Positions 1-6,670 of a stretch of 8,252 nucleotides of DNA are shown piece after piece. The number at the start of each line of letters is the position of its first letter. The stretch's first letter is position 1. The DNA is from an uncultured Porphyromonadaceae bacterium (GTDB lineage Bacteria; Bacteroidota; Bacteroidia; Bacteroidales; Muribaculaceae): the NCBI GenBank assembly GCA_900555165.1, contig USKE01000093.1:1-8252 (forward strand). The letters run 5' to 3'. The notes beneath the pieces were generated by a model. The model ran no database searches. It was given only the letters and a program-made list of their open reading frames with translations, and was not told the DNA's origin. A program made the translations under genes and the position numbers.

Positions 1-540
1 GATGTGGCCTTCGGCATCGGTGTCATAGAGCGTTACGCCGTTGCTCGACGTCATGCCGACGAGGTTTTCGAGGTTGGGATTATAAAAATCGACATCGTCA
101 CAGCCCTCGATGATGATTTTGCCAAGCATTGAGCCGTTTTCACGCAGGTGCTTGGTCAGGGCGCGGGTGTCGATGTCGTATATGCCGGTGATTTTTTCGC
201 TTTTCAGCCAGTCAGAGAGTGAGCGGTCGGCCAGCCAGTGGCTGTGTTGCCATGAATAGTCCTGGGCGATGATGGCGCGGCAGTGTATGCGCGAACTCTC
301 CAGGAACTCGCTTACCGAGTCCTTCTCACGTTCGGGCGGAACGCCGTAGTTGCCGAGAATGGGATATGTGGTAACAAGAATCTGACCCTCGTAGGAGGGG
401 TCCGTCAGGCTTTCGGGGTAGCCGGTCATCGCCGTGTTGAAAACTACTTCGCCTGCTGTCGGGGCCTCATGGCCAAATGATTTGCCTTCAAAGACGGTGC
501 CGTCTTCGAGCATCAGATAGGCTGTGCGTGGATTTGGCAT
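1..540 (-). CDS. carA: Carbamoyl-phosphate synthase small (glutaminase) subunit, N-terminal half, cut by window edge
   Basis: This gene encodes the glutamine-hydrolysing subunit of carbamoyl-phosphate synthase. It supplies ammonia to CarB to make carbamoyl phosphate for pyrimidine and arginine synthesis in the cytoplasm. The 180 visible codons start MPNPRTAYLMLEDGTVFEG and carry the family hallmarks GEVVFNTAMTGYPESLTDPSY (about residues 28-48), TYPILGNYG (about 54-62) and YDIDTRALTKHLRENGSM (about 118-135). These align, from memory, with the E. coli CarA N-terminal domain. The class I glutamine amidotransferase half with the catalytic Cys lies beyond base 1, so the gene runs off the window intact rather than being broken. 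The ATG at 538-540 is chosen because homology begins at once and a promoter lies just upstream. The barrel-protein gene upstream ends at 657, leaving 116 bp. carB would be expected further downstream but is not visible. Confidence 0.96.
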   Translation of the reverse strand, partial: MPNPRTAYLMLEDGTVFEGKSFGHEAPTAGEVVFNTAMTGYPESLTDPSYEGQILVTTYPILGNYGVPPEREKDSVSEFLESSRIHCRAIIAQDYSWQHSHWLADRSLSDWLKSEKITGIYDIDTRALTKHLRENGSMLGKIIIEGCDDVDFYNPNLENLVGMTSSNGVTLYDTDAEGHI

Positions 541-563
541 ACTGATGATGGGTTTCGTGACCA

Positions 564-595
564 CAAAGTTACGCTTTTTTTCGCAACCCCACAAA
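564..595 (-). promoter_or_regulatory. carA promoter, Bacteroidota type (-33 TTTG / -7 TAACTTTG)
   Basis: Read on the minus strand, TTTG (592-595) is followed after a 20-nt spacer by TAACTTTG (564-571). This matches the Bacteroidota primary-sigma consensus TTTG-N19-21-TAnnTTTG. The start of transcription would fall near 556-557, leaving a leader of only about 16 nt before the carA ATG at 540. That leaves no room for a pyrimidine-responsive attenuator or riboswitch. Confidence 0.75.
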
Positions 596-656
596 CGGCG
601 CGTTAATTTTCCCGGTGGGGGTGCCACGTCAATACCCGCCCGGATAGGTTGTGCGA

Positions 657-2780
657 TTATGTGCGGGAGGATTCGCGCTCGCCGGAGGAGCGGCGTACGT
701 GGCGCACTTTGTCGCGCCCGAATGTCCAGGAGAGCCTGAGGGTGAGGGCGCGCGAATGGATGTCGTTGCGCACGTTTGCCCTGAAACCGGCGTAGCGCGA
801 TTCAGAGCGGGTCACGTTCCACCCGAACGGGTCGTTAACGGAAAGCGTGAGCCACAGGTTTGCCGCGGGGAGGTTGTAGCGCAGGTCGCACCCCGCGAGC
901 GACAGGGCCGAGTAGCGGGTCATGCGGTCGTGCCACGGAAAAAGGTGTGTGAACCTGACGTCGAGGATGAGTGTCTTCTGCCGGTTCAGCATCCACGAGG
1001 TGTTCAGCTCGATTTTTCCGCTCCAGCCGCAGGCGTCGGTGTCTTTGAAATCGCGTACCTTTGATTTTGCGAAGGTGTGGAATATCTCGCCCCCGACTTT
1101 GATATGCCACCACGAGGTGAGCGAACGGTTATAAGAGGCGTATAAGCCGCTCTTGCCGGTATTGAGGCCATTTTCCGGAAGGGTGTATTGGGCGCCATAG
1201 GCATCGAACCGGGTTATTGGGCAGACTGCATCGTTGTTGTACGCACAGTAGAGTACGGCGTATATGCCGCGCATGCTGAAATTGATTTCGGCGTTGTGCG
1301 ACAGTGACGGCCGGAGGTCGGGATTGCCGGAAAACCAGTCTGATACGGTGGTATAGTAGCGGAACGGATCAAGGTCTCTGAATCCGGGACGGCTAATCCC
1401 CATGGAATATGATGCCGATACACGGGCACCTGCTGCGGAACACCAGCTGAGATTGAGTGTGGGGAAGATGTGGCCGTAACTGCTGTGGTGGCGCAGGTTG
1501 CCGGTGAGCTGGCGTCCTTTGACAACGGTGTGCTCATAGCGCAGGCTGATTCTGCCTGAAAATGCACTGCCCAGATTTTTCCCGGCGCTTGCATAGAGGG
1601 CGGTGGTGTGTTCGCTGTAATTGAACGTGTTGCTCAGAGCGGAAATATCGTCGGTCTTGACATCGGTATAGAGGGCGGTATTGTTTCCTATTGCAGTATA
1701 TGCGGCGCCGGTCTCTATCCTGACCCCCGGGAACGGGAGTGTGGCGTCAAGCCTGACTGAATGGATGCGGTAGCGGTTGTCGCCCGAGTCGGTCAGCCGG
1801 GGTTCGTCACAGTCGCCATAGCGGGTGGTGACTTCCGATAACGAACGCGCGCGGCGTCTGAAGAAGTTGTATGTGAGGGTAAGCGTTTTGCCGCCGTGAC
1901 CGATATTCCAGTCCCCGAAAGCCGTGAGGGTCACGGCGTTGTCGGGTCGTGCAGGCGACAGGTTTGTCGATTCCGACACCGCCGTGCCGTCGGTTGTCGT
2001 GTCATGAATTGTGCTTTTCATCCTGATGGCGTTGAAGTTCATTATGGCGCCTGCGGTCAGGGCATCGCTGATCTTGTATTTGAAAACAGCGTTTGCGGCG
2101 AGAGTACGGTTTACGAAACGGTTTGACCGTACCGAGGTGCGTATCCGGTCGGGGAATGTATATGTCCTGTCAAGGTCGTTTGCGCCATGGATGTTCTGCG
2201 CGCTCAGGTCGGCCGACATTTCCACCCGTCGGGTCGAATGGCTGACACTCCCCCCAAGCAGTTGGCTGAAATCATGGCGTATGATGCCGTTTCCCCACAG
2301 ATTGCCGCGTGTGCCGAGTGTCTCGTCGCGGGTGGTGATGCTTATGTAGGCCACGTTGGTCGCGGCGGCATATTTCGCAGGTGGTACGGTCAGCAGTTCG
2401 ATTTTCTCGATTTCTGAGGCACTGAGGCTTTTCAGTTTCATGGTCAGGGCCTCGTCGGTCATTTCAAGCAGATGGCCGTCGATTATGTAACGCACCGATG
2501 CTTTTCCGGCCACGCTTACGCGGTCGTCTGTCACCGATACGCGCGGTATTCTGTCAAGAACTCTTATGGCGTCAAGGCCGCGCGCGTATGGGTCGTTTTT
2601 CGTGAGGTATATTATGAGGTCGGGAGCCTGTCTCGTCACTGGGCGTTCGGCAGTCACGGTTATCTCGTCGAGGCTGCGTACATGCTCGTGCATCGTGGCG
2701 GTGGAGTCATTTGTCTCGTTGGCGAAAAGGCACACAGGAAGTGCCGCCACTCCTGTAAGGAGCGCGCGAAATCTGTTCAT
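657..2780 (-). CDS. TonB-dependent-receptor-like outer-membrane beta-barrel protein (OMP_b-brl_3 type)
   Basis: This is a predicted outer-membrane barrel of about 707 residues. Residues 1-20 (MNRFRALLTGVAALPVCLFA) look like a Sec signal peptide. A plug-like domain follows (about 36-152), with LDEITVTAERP at its start and YIIDGHLLEM (98-107), LSASEIEKIELLTVPPAKY (119-137) and YISITT (145-150). The rest reads as alternating amphipathic strands, including the barrel motif YSMGISRPGFRDLDPF and a late GNPDLRPSLSHN. The tail LRLSWTFGRDKVRHVRR is typical of this family. The CarboxypepD_reg-like domain that often precedes the plug is absent, and no SusD partner is present. It is the last gene of the sigma-factor operon, 25 bp after the preceding stop. 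The ATG at 2778-2780 is preferred; a TTG two codons earlier (2784-2786) is possible. The substrate is unknown. It may be the output or the signal source of the upstream sigma/anti-sigma pair. Confidence 0.85.
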   Translation of the reverse strand: MNRFRALLTGVAALPVCLFANETNDSTATMHEHVRSLDEITVTAERPVTRQAPDLIIYLTKNDPYARGLDAIRVLDRIPRVSVTDDRVSVAGKASVRYIIDGHLLEMTDEALTMKLKSLSASEIEKIELLTVPPAKYAAATNVAYISITTRDETLGTRGNLWGNGIIRHDFSQLLGGSVSHSTRRVEMSADLSAQNIHGANDLDRTYTFPDRIRTSVRSNRFVNRTLAANAVFKYKISDALTAGAIMNFNAIRMKSTIHDTTTDGTAVSESTNLSPARPDNAVTLTAFGDWNIGHGGKTLTLTYNFFRRRARSLSEVTTRYGDCDEPRLTDSGDNRYRIHSVRLDATLPFPGVRIETGAAYTAIGNNTALYTDVKTDDISALSNTFNYSEHTTALYASAGKNLGSAFSGRISLRYEHTVVKGRQLTGNLRHHSSYGHIFPTLNLSWCSAAGARVSASYSMGISRPGFRDLDPFRYYTTVSDWFSGNPDLRPSLSHNAEINFSMRGIYAVLYCAYNNDAVCPITRFDAYGAQYTLPENGLNTGKSGLYASYNRSLTSWWHIKVGGEIFHTFAKSKVRDFKDTDACGWSGKIELNTSWMLNRQKTLILDVRFTHLFPWHDRMTRYSALSLAGCDLRYNLPAANLWLTLSVNDPFGWNVTRSESRYAGFRANVRNDIHSRALTLRLSWTFGRDKVRHVRRSSGERESSRT

Positions 2781-2805
2781 AATCAACTGTTAATGTGGAA
2801 TCTGG

Positions 2806-3192
2806 TTATTTAAAGGCTTTCTCTTTCCCCTGGATGAAGAAGAATGCGGTACCGGGGGCGTCCTGTTTCAGGCCGATGTGGATGGTCTCTCCGTTGTTGA
2901 CGATCTTGAGCGAGGTGTACTGCCCGTCACTGCCCGAGTAGTCTGAATAGTTGGTTGCGCCGTCGGCATCCTTGCTGATGGCGTCGGCGATTTTCCTGAC
3001 AATATCGGGGTTGCCGGTGACCGTCATCCCCCGATAATAGGTGCCGTTGTTGCGGTATATTGAGGTGGAGACACTTTTGTTTTTGTTATAACGGCCGTCA
3101 AACAGCTGTTCGGTGGCCAGTTGCGGCGGTTTGGCAAATGCCGTGACTGCCGATACCATGATTATGGCGAGTGTGATGAGTGTGCGTTTCAT
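2806..3192 (-). CDS. Small secreted protein between anti-sigma and barrel genes (DUF6108-like)
   Basis: This gene encodes a 128-residue protein of unknown function. Residues 1-20 (MKRTLITLAIIMVSAVTAFA) form a clear Sec signal peptide with an AFA cleavage site and no lipobox Cys, so the mature protein of about 108 residues should be periplasmic or exported. The mature part starts PPQLATEQLFDGRYNKNKSV and has predicted beta stretches (SVSTSIYRN, YYRGMTVTG, YTSLKIVNNGETIHIGL) around one helix (about 61-73, NPDIVRKIADAIS). From memory this resembles the Bacteroidota DUF6108 family, and in layout the DUF4252 proteins found beside ECF sigma factors; this was not checked by search. Its ATG overlaps the anti-sigma stop (ATGA, 3189-3192), so it is translationally coupled to it. 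A role as ligand, modulator or target of the sigma module is inferred from position only. Confidence 0.8.
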   Translation of the reverse strand: MKRTLITLAIIMVSAVTAFAKPPQLATEQLFDGRYNKNKSVSTSIYRNNGTYYRGMTVTGNPDIVRKIADAISKDADGATNYSDYSGSDGQYTSLKIVNNGETIHIGLKQDAPGTAFFFIQGKEKAFK

Positions 3193-3689
3193 TGGCGTGG
3201 AGATTGATGGTTCATGAAATTTTCTACTTTCTGCTGTTCCTCAGCCTCGATCAGTGCCATGCGGTGCATGAACGACTCGGCTTTCTGCATGTCAGATTCG
3301 ACCTGGCGTACGGTCTGTTCGCCATCGGTTCTGACACCGTTGGCGTATGCGATGTAGACCGGCGCGCCGCCGGATTCACCTCCGGTTTCATGGAAGACGG
3401 CAGCCAGGGCGATGGCGCAGACAACAGCTACCGATGCCGCTACCCGGAACAACAGCGGACTGCGCAGTATGCGCCCATGTTTCCGCGGAGGCTCAGGCAC
3501 TGCGGTGGCCGAGGGGAGACGCACCCCCATCAACATACGGGTCTCGTCGATGCATGGGGTGGAGTGGGGCAACTTGCCGAGCAGATACTCCAGCTCAGTC
3601 TCCTCAAGCACAGACAGACGGCAGTCCATATACAGACGGCAGAGCTGTTCGGTCTCATGCAGGGTCAGTTGTATGTCTTGTCGGTTCAT
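3189..3689 (-). CDS. Probable anti-sigma factor, single-pass membrane protein
   Basis: This 166-residue protein has three parts. A cytoplasmic N-terminus (about 1-78) carries Leu-rich helices (HETEQLCRLYMDCRLSVLEE, 11-30, and ETELEYLLGKL, 30-40). One transmembrane helix spans about 80-98 (LFRVAASVAVVCAIALAAVF), preceded by basic residues (RKHGRILR). A periplasmic tail (about 100-166) is rich in Glu and Gln and looks helical or coiled-coil from about 124. The architecture and position directly after an ECF sigma gene fit an anti-sigma factor. However, it has no HxxxCxxC zinc motif (only H11, C17 and C23 in wrong spacing) and no FecR domain, so assignment rests on context and topology. Its ATG overlaps the sigma stop (ATGA, 3686-3689) and its own stop overlaps the next ATG, which suggests strict stoichiometry. 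The alternative is a membrane protein of unrelated function. Confidence 0.72.
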   Translation of the reverse strand: MNRQDIQLTLHETEQLCRLYMDCRLSVLEETELEYLLGKLPHSTPCIDETRMLMGVRLPSATAVPEPPRKHGRILRSPLLFRVAASVAVVCAIALAAVFHETGGESGGAPVYIAYANGVRTDGEQTVRQVESDMQKAESFMHRMALIEAEEQQKVENFMNHQSPRQ

Positions 3690-4165
3690 GGGTTCAGTCT
3701 TTTGTAATTGTCGCGTATTTTTTTGCGGGCCCGGCTCATGTTCATCCGCACGGCCTCTACAGACATTCCGAGTCTTGTTGCCGTTTCCTCGTACTCTATT
3801 CCGTCATGGGTAACCAGCGAATATATCGTTCTCTGGATTGCCGTGAGGCCTGTCGTGAGCAGATATTCCAGCCGGTCGATATCCTCGCCGTCGGGAGGCC
3901 CGGTTTGCAGGCCGTCGGTGTCCGATTCGCTGATGGGAACCGACGGCGGCCGCCGCAGACGGTCGATGCAGATGTTGCGCAGAACGGCAAAGAGTTTGTT
4001 CCTGGCTTCTGCGTCAGATTCCATCGGTCCTTTGGCCCACAGCCTCAGATAAGTGTCCTGCAATGCATCCCGGGCCTCCTCGTCGTTGCTGAGGAACCGG
4101 AGTGCGCTCCGGTGCAGCTTGTCGCGGAGGGCCATGAACGAGGATGTGAGGTTGTCGGTTTTCAT
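3686..4165 (-). CDS. ECF-family RNA polymerase sigma factor (sigma-70, short form)
   Basis: This 159-residue ECF sigma factor would direct RNA polymerase to a small regulon. Region 2 lies at about 10-72, with DEEARDALQDTYLRLW (28-43) matching the region 2.1-2.2 core-binding helix and LFAVLRNICIDRLRR (58-72) the 2.3-2.4 segment that recognises the -10 element. A short linker rich in Pro, Ser and Asp (73-93) follows. Region 4 (about 95-155) ends in a helix-turn-helix, YEETATRLGMSVEAVRMNMSRARKKI (125-150). The length is slightly short for the family but complete. It is the first gene of the operon; its stop overlaps the start of the probable anti-sigma gene, the usual arrangement for a membrane-controlled ECF factor. 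Targets are not visible, although self-activation through the upstream promoter is plausible. Confidence 0.93.
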   Translation of the reverse strand: MKTDNLTSSFMALRDKLHRSALRFLSNDEEARDALQDTYLRLWAKGPMESDAEARNKLFAVLRNICIDRLRRPPSVPISESDTDGLQTGPPDGEDIDRLEYLLTTGLTAIQRTIYSLVTHDGIEYEETATRLGMSVEAVRMNMSRARKKIRDNYKRLNP

Positions 4166-4196
4166 CTGTCTACACCATAGATACGAACCGGGGGGC

Positions 4197-4204
4197 CAAA
4201 CGTA
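4197..4204 (-). promoter_or_regulatory. Candidate -7 element of the sigma-factor operon (TACGTTTG)
   Basis: On the minus strand TACGTTTG matches TAnnTTTG and would place transcription start near 4189-4190, giving a leader of about 25 nt. No good TTTG lies at the right distance; the nearest T-rich stretch (TTTTTC) is about 22 nt upstream. The element may be weak or need an activator. Alternatively it may be coincidental, with the real promoter being an ECF-type site whose consensus is not known here. The 4166-4250 leader also carries C5 and T7 runs on the plus strand. Confidence 0.4.
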
Positions 4205-4250
4205 ACCGCCACCCCCTTTTTTTCTTGAAAAATATTTGCCGCCCCTGGAT

Positions 4251-4293
4251 GAATTAATGAAAAGGCTATGCCGTGCGCGAGCGCGGCATAGCC
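4251..4293 (-). terminator. Rho-independent terminator after the M56-TonB gene
   Basis: A perfect 10-bp stem GGCTATGCCG/CGGCATAGCC (4264-4273 with 4284-4293) encloses a 10-nt loop that can pair a little further. Read on the minus strand the stem is followed by TTTTCATTAATT. It lies 71 bp past the stop at 4364 and ahead of the sigma-factor leader, so it separates the two operons. Confidence 0.85.
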
Positions 4294-4363
4294 GGGGGAA
4301 GGGTGATATTTATGTGTGGGTTATATGTGCGTGGTGGGGGGAGAGGACTTCCGGAAACGCCGG

Positions 4364-6184
4364 TCAGTGGCGGGTGGTGATGTCGATGCGGATGCGCTGG
4401 CCGCTTTTGTCGACGTTCATTGCTGCGATGTCTGACGCGTGGAGGTCGCTGATGTCGCCGGTATAGAGTTTGCCGTCTACATAAATCTCGGGCTGCACAT
4501 CCTTGCCATCGGGGTTGATTACGGTCACTTTCGGAATGCGTCGGCCATCTTTGTCGACAGCGCCGTTCTCGTTTATTACGGTCGTGGTCGTGGTGCCGTC
4601 GTCGGTGACGGTGCGGGTGGTGGTGATTGTCGAGCCGTCGTCAGAGTTTGAGATGGAGATCGACGATGATGTAGAGGTTGTGTAGGTGGTGCGCTTGCCG
4701 GTCTTGTTGTCGGTCGAGGTGACACTCATTGTCTTTGGTGTCTGCCCGGTAGTGGCGGCAGTGGGTGTTGAGCGGTCAGCGGTAGGTGTGCTTGCTTTCG
4801 ACGGCTCGTAAGCTTTGAAACTTATAGGCAGCGCGTATTCCACGGCCACAGGCTTGCTGTCGATTTCGCCCGGGGTGAATTTCGGCAGCATCGCCACCAC
4901 ACGCAGTGCCTCGGCATCGAGGAGCGGATGAACCGACCGTGTGATTTTCGGGTCGCGCACCGAGCCGTCCTTGTCGACGACGAACTGCACGACAACGCGC
5001 CCGCTCACATCTTCAGCGCCCTTGGGATAGCGCAGGTTGTCGGCCAGGAACTGCATCAGCGCGGCCAGTCCGCCGGGGTATTCAGGCATTTTCTCAGCCA
5101 TTTCAAAAACCTGATCTGCAGAGTCCGGGGTGCGGCTTGCGTTTGCTGGAGCAGTATCAGCCGTGGTTTCGGCGTCGGTCGCGGCGACAAGTGCCATATC
5201 GCTCTCTGAATACAGGGCGGCTACTCCGGCATCGGTTTGCATGGGTGCGGCGATTTCACTAACTTTGTGGTCGGGCGCAGGCAGGGCGGCGTCGCCGAGG
5301 GTCGAGATGGCCGAGGCCACTGCCGGGAGCTGTGTCACCCACAGTGCCGCTGCCAGAGCTGGCACGAGCGCCAGCGGACGCAATGCGCACCGGCGCTGAG
5401 TTTTTTGATTGTACATCATGGTAATGCGTTTTTTAAGTTTACTGTGATTCAGGCTGTTGGCAAGTGACGGGAATCTCGCGCCGACAGCCTTTTTTATTAA
5501 TAGCAACTGGTATTCACGGGCATTGACGCCTGACGCGATTACGCGGCGGTCGGCCTGGTACTCGTGTACGGTCTTGAACTCCTCGCGCATGAGCCATGCC
5601 CCGGGGTTGAACCACTGGAGGATGCACACTGCCTGGGCCATCAGCAGGTCCACCCAGTGGTGAAGTTCCACATGACTGCGCTCGTGTCTGAGAATCATGG
5701 CGCCTGATTCCCGGAAATCGTTCTCAGGTATCACGATCGTGCGGCCGAAACTGAATGGGGCCAGGGTGCTGTCGCGTGTCAGCACCACGCTGACACCGTC
5801 GGCCTCGATTCGCTCTCCGCGTCTGATTATGGCAACAAGCCTCAGCAGGCTCCAGAGCGTCATGGCTGTCACTGTCGCCGCGCCCGCGAGATATATCACC
5901 GCGAGCCAGCCGAGCCATGCGGCAGGCGACGGGGCCACGCTGACCGCGCCGAGCGGCACAAGTTCGCCGATGCCTATATAAGCCGGTGTGACTTCCTGAG
6001 CCGGCATGAGGCGGTCTACGGCTCCTGAGAGCGGGACGATGCAGAGCGCAACGATGTATATGCTCCAGAGTATGGCGCGGTTCAGCCGGTGATAGTTCTC
6101 AGAGGCGAGTACCCACTTGTAGGTGAGGTACAGCAGTGCCAGCACTATGGCCGATGAAACGGAATATGAGAGGAGGGTGCCCAT
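4364..6184 (-). CDS. M56 (BlaR1/MecR1-like) membrane metalloprotease fused to a TonB C-terminal domain and plug-like tail
   Basis: This 606-residue inner-membrane zinc protease is the likely signal transducer for the adjacent BlaI-type repressor. Transmembrane segments lie at about 5-21, 36-54, 90-112 and 268-285. The zinc site HERSH (167-171) and the downstream HEYQAD (207-212, E208 as probable third ligand) sit in the cytoplasmic loop, as in BlaR1. After the fourth segment comes an Ala/Thr-rich linker (about 290-355). A TonB C-terminal domain follows (about 363-458: MPEYPGG, LRYPKGA, GRVVVQFVVDKDGSV, LPKFTPG), in place of the penicillin-binding sensor of true BlaR1. Next is a Thr/Ser-rich segment (about 464-537, encoded at 4574-4795). 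The tail (553-606) contains PEIYVDGKLYTG, ASDIAAMNVDKS and IRIDITTRH and resembles a piece of a TonB-receptor plug. The gene starts 24 bp after the repressor stop. No beta-lactam role should be assumed. Confidence 0.92.
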   Translation of the reverse strand: MGTLLSYSVSSAIVLALLYLTYKWVLASENYHRLNRAILWSIYIVALCIVPLSGAVDRLMPAQEVTPAYIGIGELVPLGAVSVAPSPAAWLGWLAVIYLAGAATVTAMTLWSLLRLVAIIRRGERIEADGVSVVLTRDSTLAPFSFGRTIVIPENDFRESGAMILRHERSHVELHHWVDLLMAQAVCILQWFNPGAWLMREEFKTVHEYQADRRVIASGVNAREYQLLLIKKAVGARFPSLANSLNHSKLKKRITMMYNQKTQRRCALRPLALVPALAAALWVTQLPAVASAISTLGDAALPAPDHKVSEIAAPMQTDAGVAALYSESDMALVAATDAETTADTAPANASRTPDSADQVFEMAEKMPEYPGGLAALMQFLADNLRYPKGAEDVSGRVVVQFVVDKDGSVRDPKITRSVHPLLDAEALRVVAMLPKFTPGEIDSKPVAVEYALPISFKAYEPSKASTPTADRSTPTAATTGQTPKTMSVTSTDNKTGKRTTYTTSTSSSISISNSDDGSTITTTRTVTDDGTTTTTVINENGAVDKDGRRIPKVTVINPDGKDVQPEIYVDGKLYTGDISDLHASDIAAMNVDKSGQRIRIDITTRH

Positions 6185-6208
6185 TGTAGTATGCGTGTGT
6201 CTGCGGGG

Positions 6209-6616
6209 TTATTTTTCTGAACGGCCTCCGGATTCGACGAGGCGTATGATCTCGCGCAGCTCGTCTACCGAAATCTTTTCCTCCTCGACGAGCGCCGATA
6301 CCGCCGATTTGTATGAATTGTTGAAGAAGTTGGCCACCAGCTCTTTCAGAGAGCGGTCGCGGAACTGCTCGCGGGGCGCCACGGCAAAGTAGCGGTACGA
6401 TGCGCCGATGGCCTCGTGTGAGATGTATCCCTTTTCCTCAAGGATTCTGACGGTGGTCGAGACGGTGTTGACATGTGGCTTGGGTTCGGGATAACGCGCA
6501 AGCATCTCCCTGACGAAGAGTGGCCCTTCGTCCCAGAGCATTTTCATGATTGCCATCTCTTTTTCGGTTATGGCTACCGGTTTGCGTCCGGGTCTGTTCG
6601 GTTTCTGCTGTTGCAT
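6209..6616 (-). CDS. BlaI/MecI/CopY-family winged-helix repressor
   Basis: This 135-residue DNA-binding repressor is of the type inactivated by cleavage by an M56 protease. The N-terminal winged helix spans about 15-80: ITEKEMAIMKMLWDEGPLFVREML (16-39), the recognition helix around HVNTVSTTVRILEEKGYI (48-65), and the wing SYRYFAVAP (73-81). The C-terminal helices for dimer formation span about 88-130 (SLKELVANFFNNSYKSAVSALV and VDELREIIRLVE). An Asn-Phe pair (N96-F97) in LVANF sits where, from memory, the S. aureus BlaI cleavage pair N101-F102 lies in LVLNF. It is the first gene of an operon with the M56 protein. A promoter covered by a 40-bp perfect inverted repeat lies directly upstream, which strongly suggests autoregulation. 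Confidence 0.94.
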   Translation of the reverse strand: MQQQKPNRPGRKPVAITEKEMAIMKMLWDEGPLFVREMLARYPEPKPHVNTVSTTVRILEEKGYISHEAIGASYRYFAVAPREQFRDRSLKELVANFFNNSYKSAVSALVEEEKISVDELREIIRLVESGGRSEK

Positions 6617-6639
6617 TGCTCGTGAGGTTTGTTCACGGG

Positions 6640-6670
6640 CAAAGGTAAAACTAATTTTTTAGTTACGCAA
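6640..6670 (-). promoter_or_regulatory. Promoter of the blaI-like/M56 operon (-33 TTG, -7 TACCTTTG)
   Basis: On the minus strand TTG (6668-6670) is followed after exactly 20 nt by TACCTTTG (6640-6647), a full match to the Bacteroidota TAnnTTTG box. Transcription would start near 6633, leaving a leader of about 17 nt before the ATG at 6616. Nearly the whole spacer is occupied by one half of the inverted repeat at 6647-6686. Confidence 0.75.

Noticed and set aside
601..656. Possible terminator hairpin (CCGG and GGGT pairing with ACCC and CCGG on the minus strand) after the barrel gene
   Set aside because: Stems of only 4 bp broken by an internal loop, followed by GAAAATT rather than a T-run.
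651..1064. Long open frames on the plus strand opposite the barrel, anti-sigma and sigma genes (for example 651-1064 and 3347-4180)
   Set aside because: They are antisense shadows in GC-rich coding DNA, with no recognisable domains, against minus-strand genes with clear family signatures.
657..2780. Cys17 of the barrel protein as a lipoprotein site
   Set aside because: The context LPVC is a poor lipobox and the following residues fit an ordinary signal-peptidase I site after LFA.
4202..4240. CCCCC followed by TTTTTTT on the plus strand, looking like a terminator tail
   Set aside because: No stem precedes it and there is no plus-strand gene to terminate; it lies in the minus-strand sigma-operon promoter region.
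4364..6184. Reading the blaI-like/M56 pair as a beta-lactam resistance locus
   Set aside because: The penicillin-binding sensor is absent, replaced by a TonB domain, and no beta-lactamase or PBP gene is nearby.
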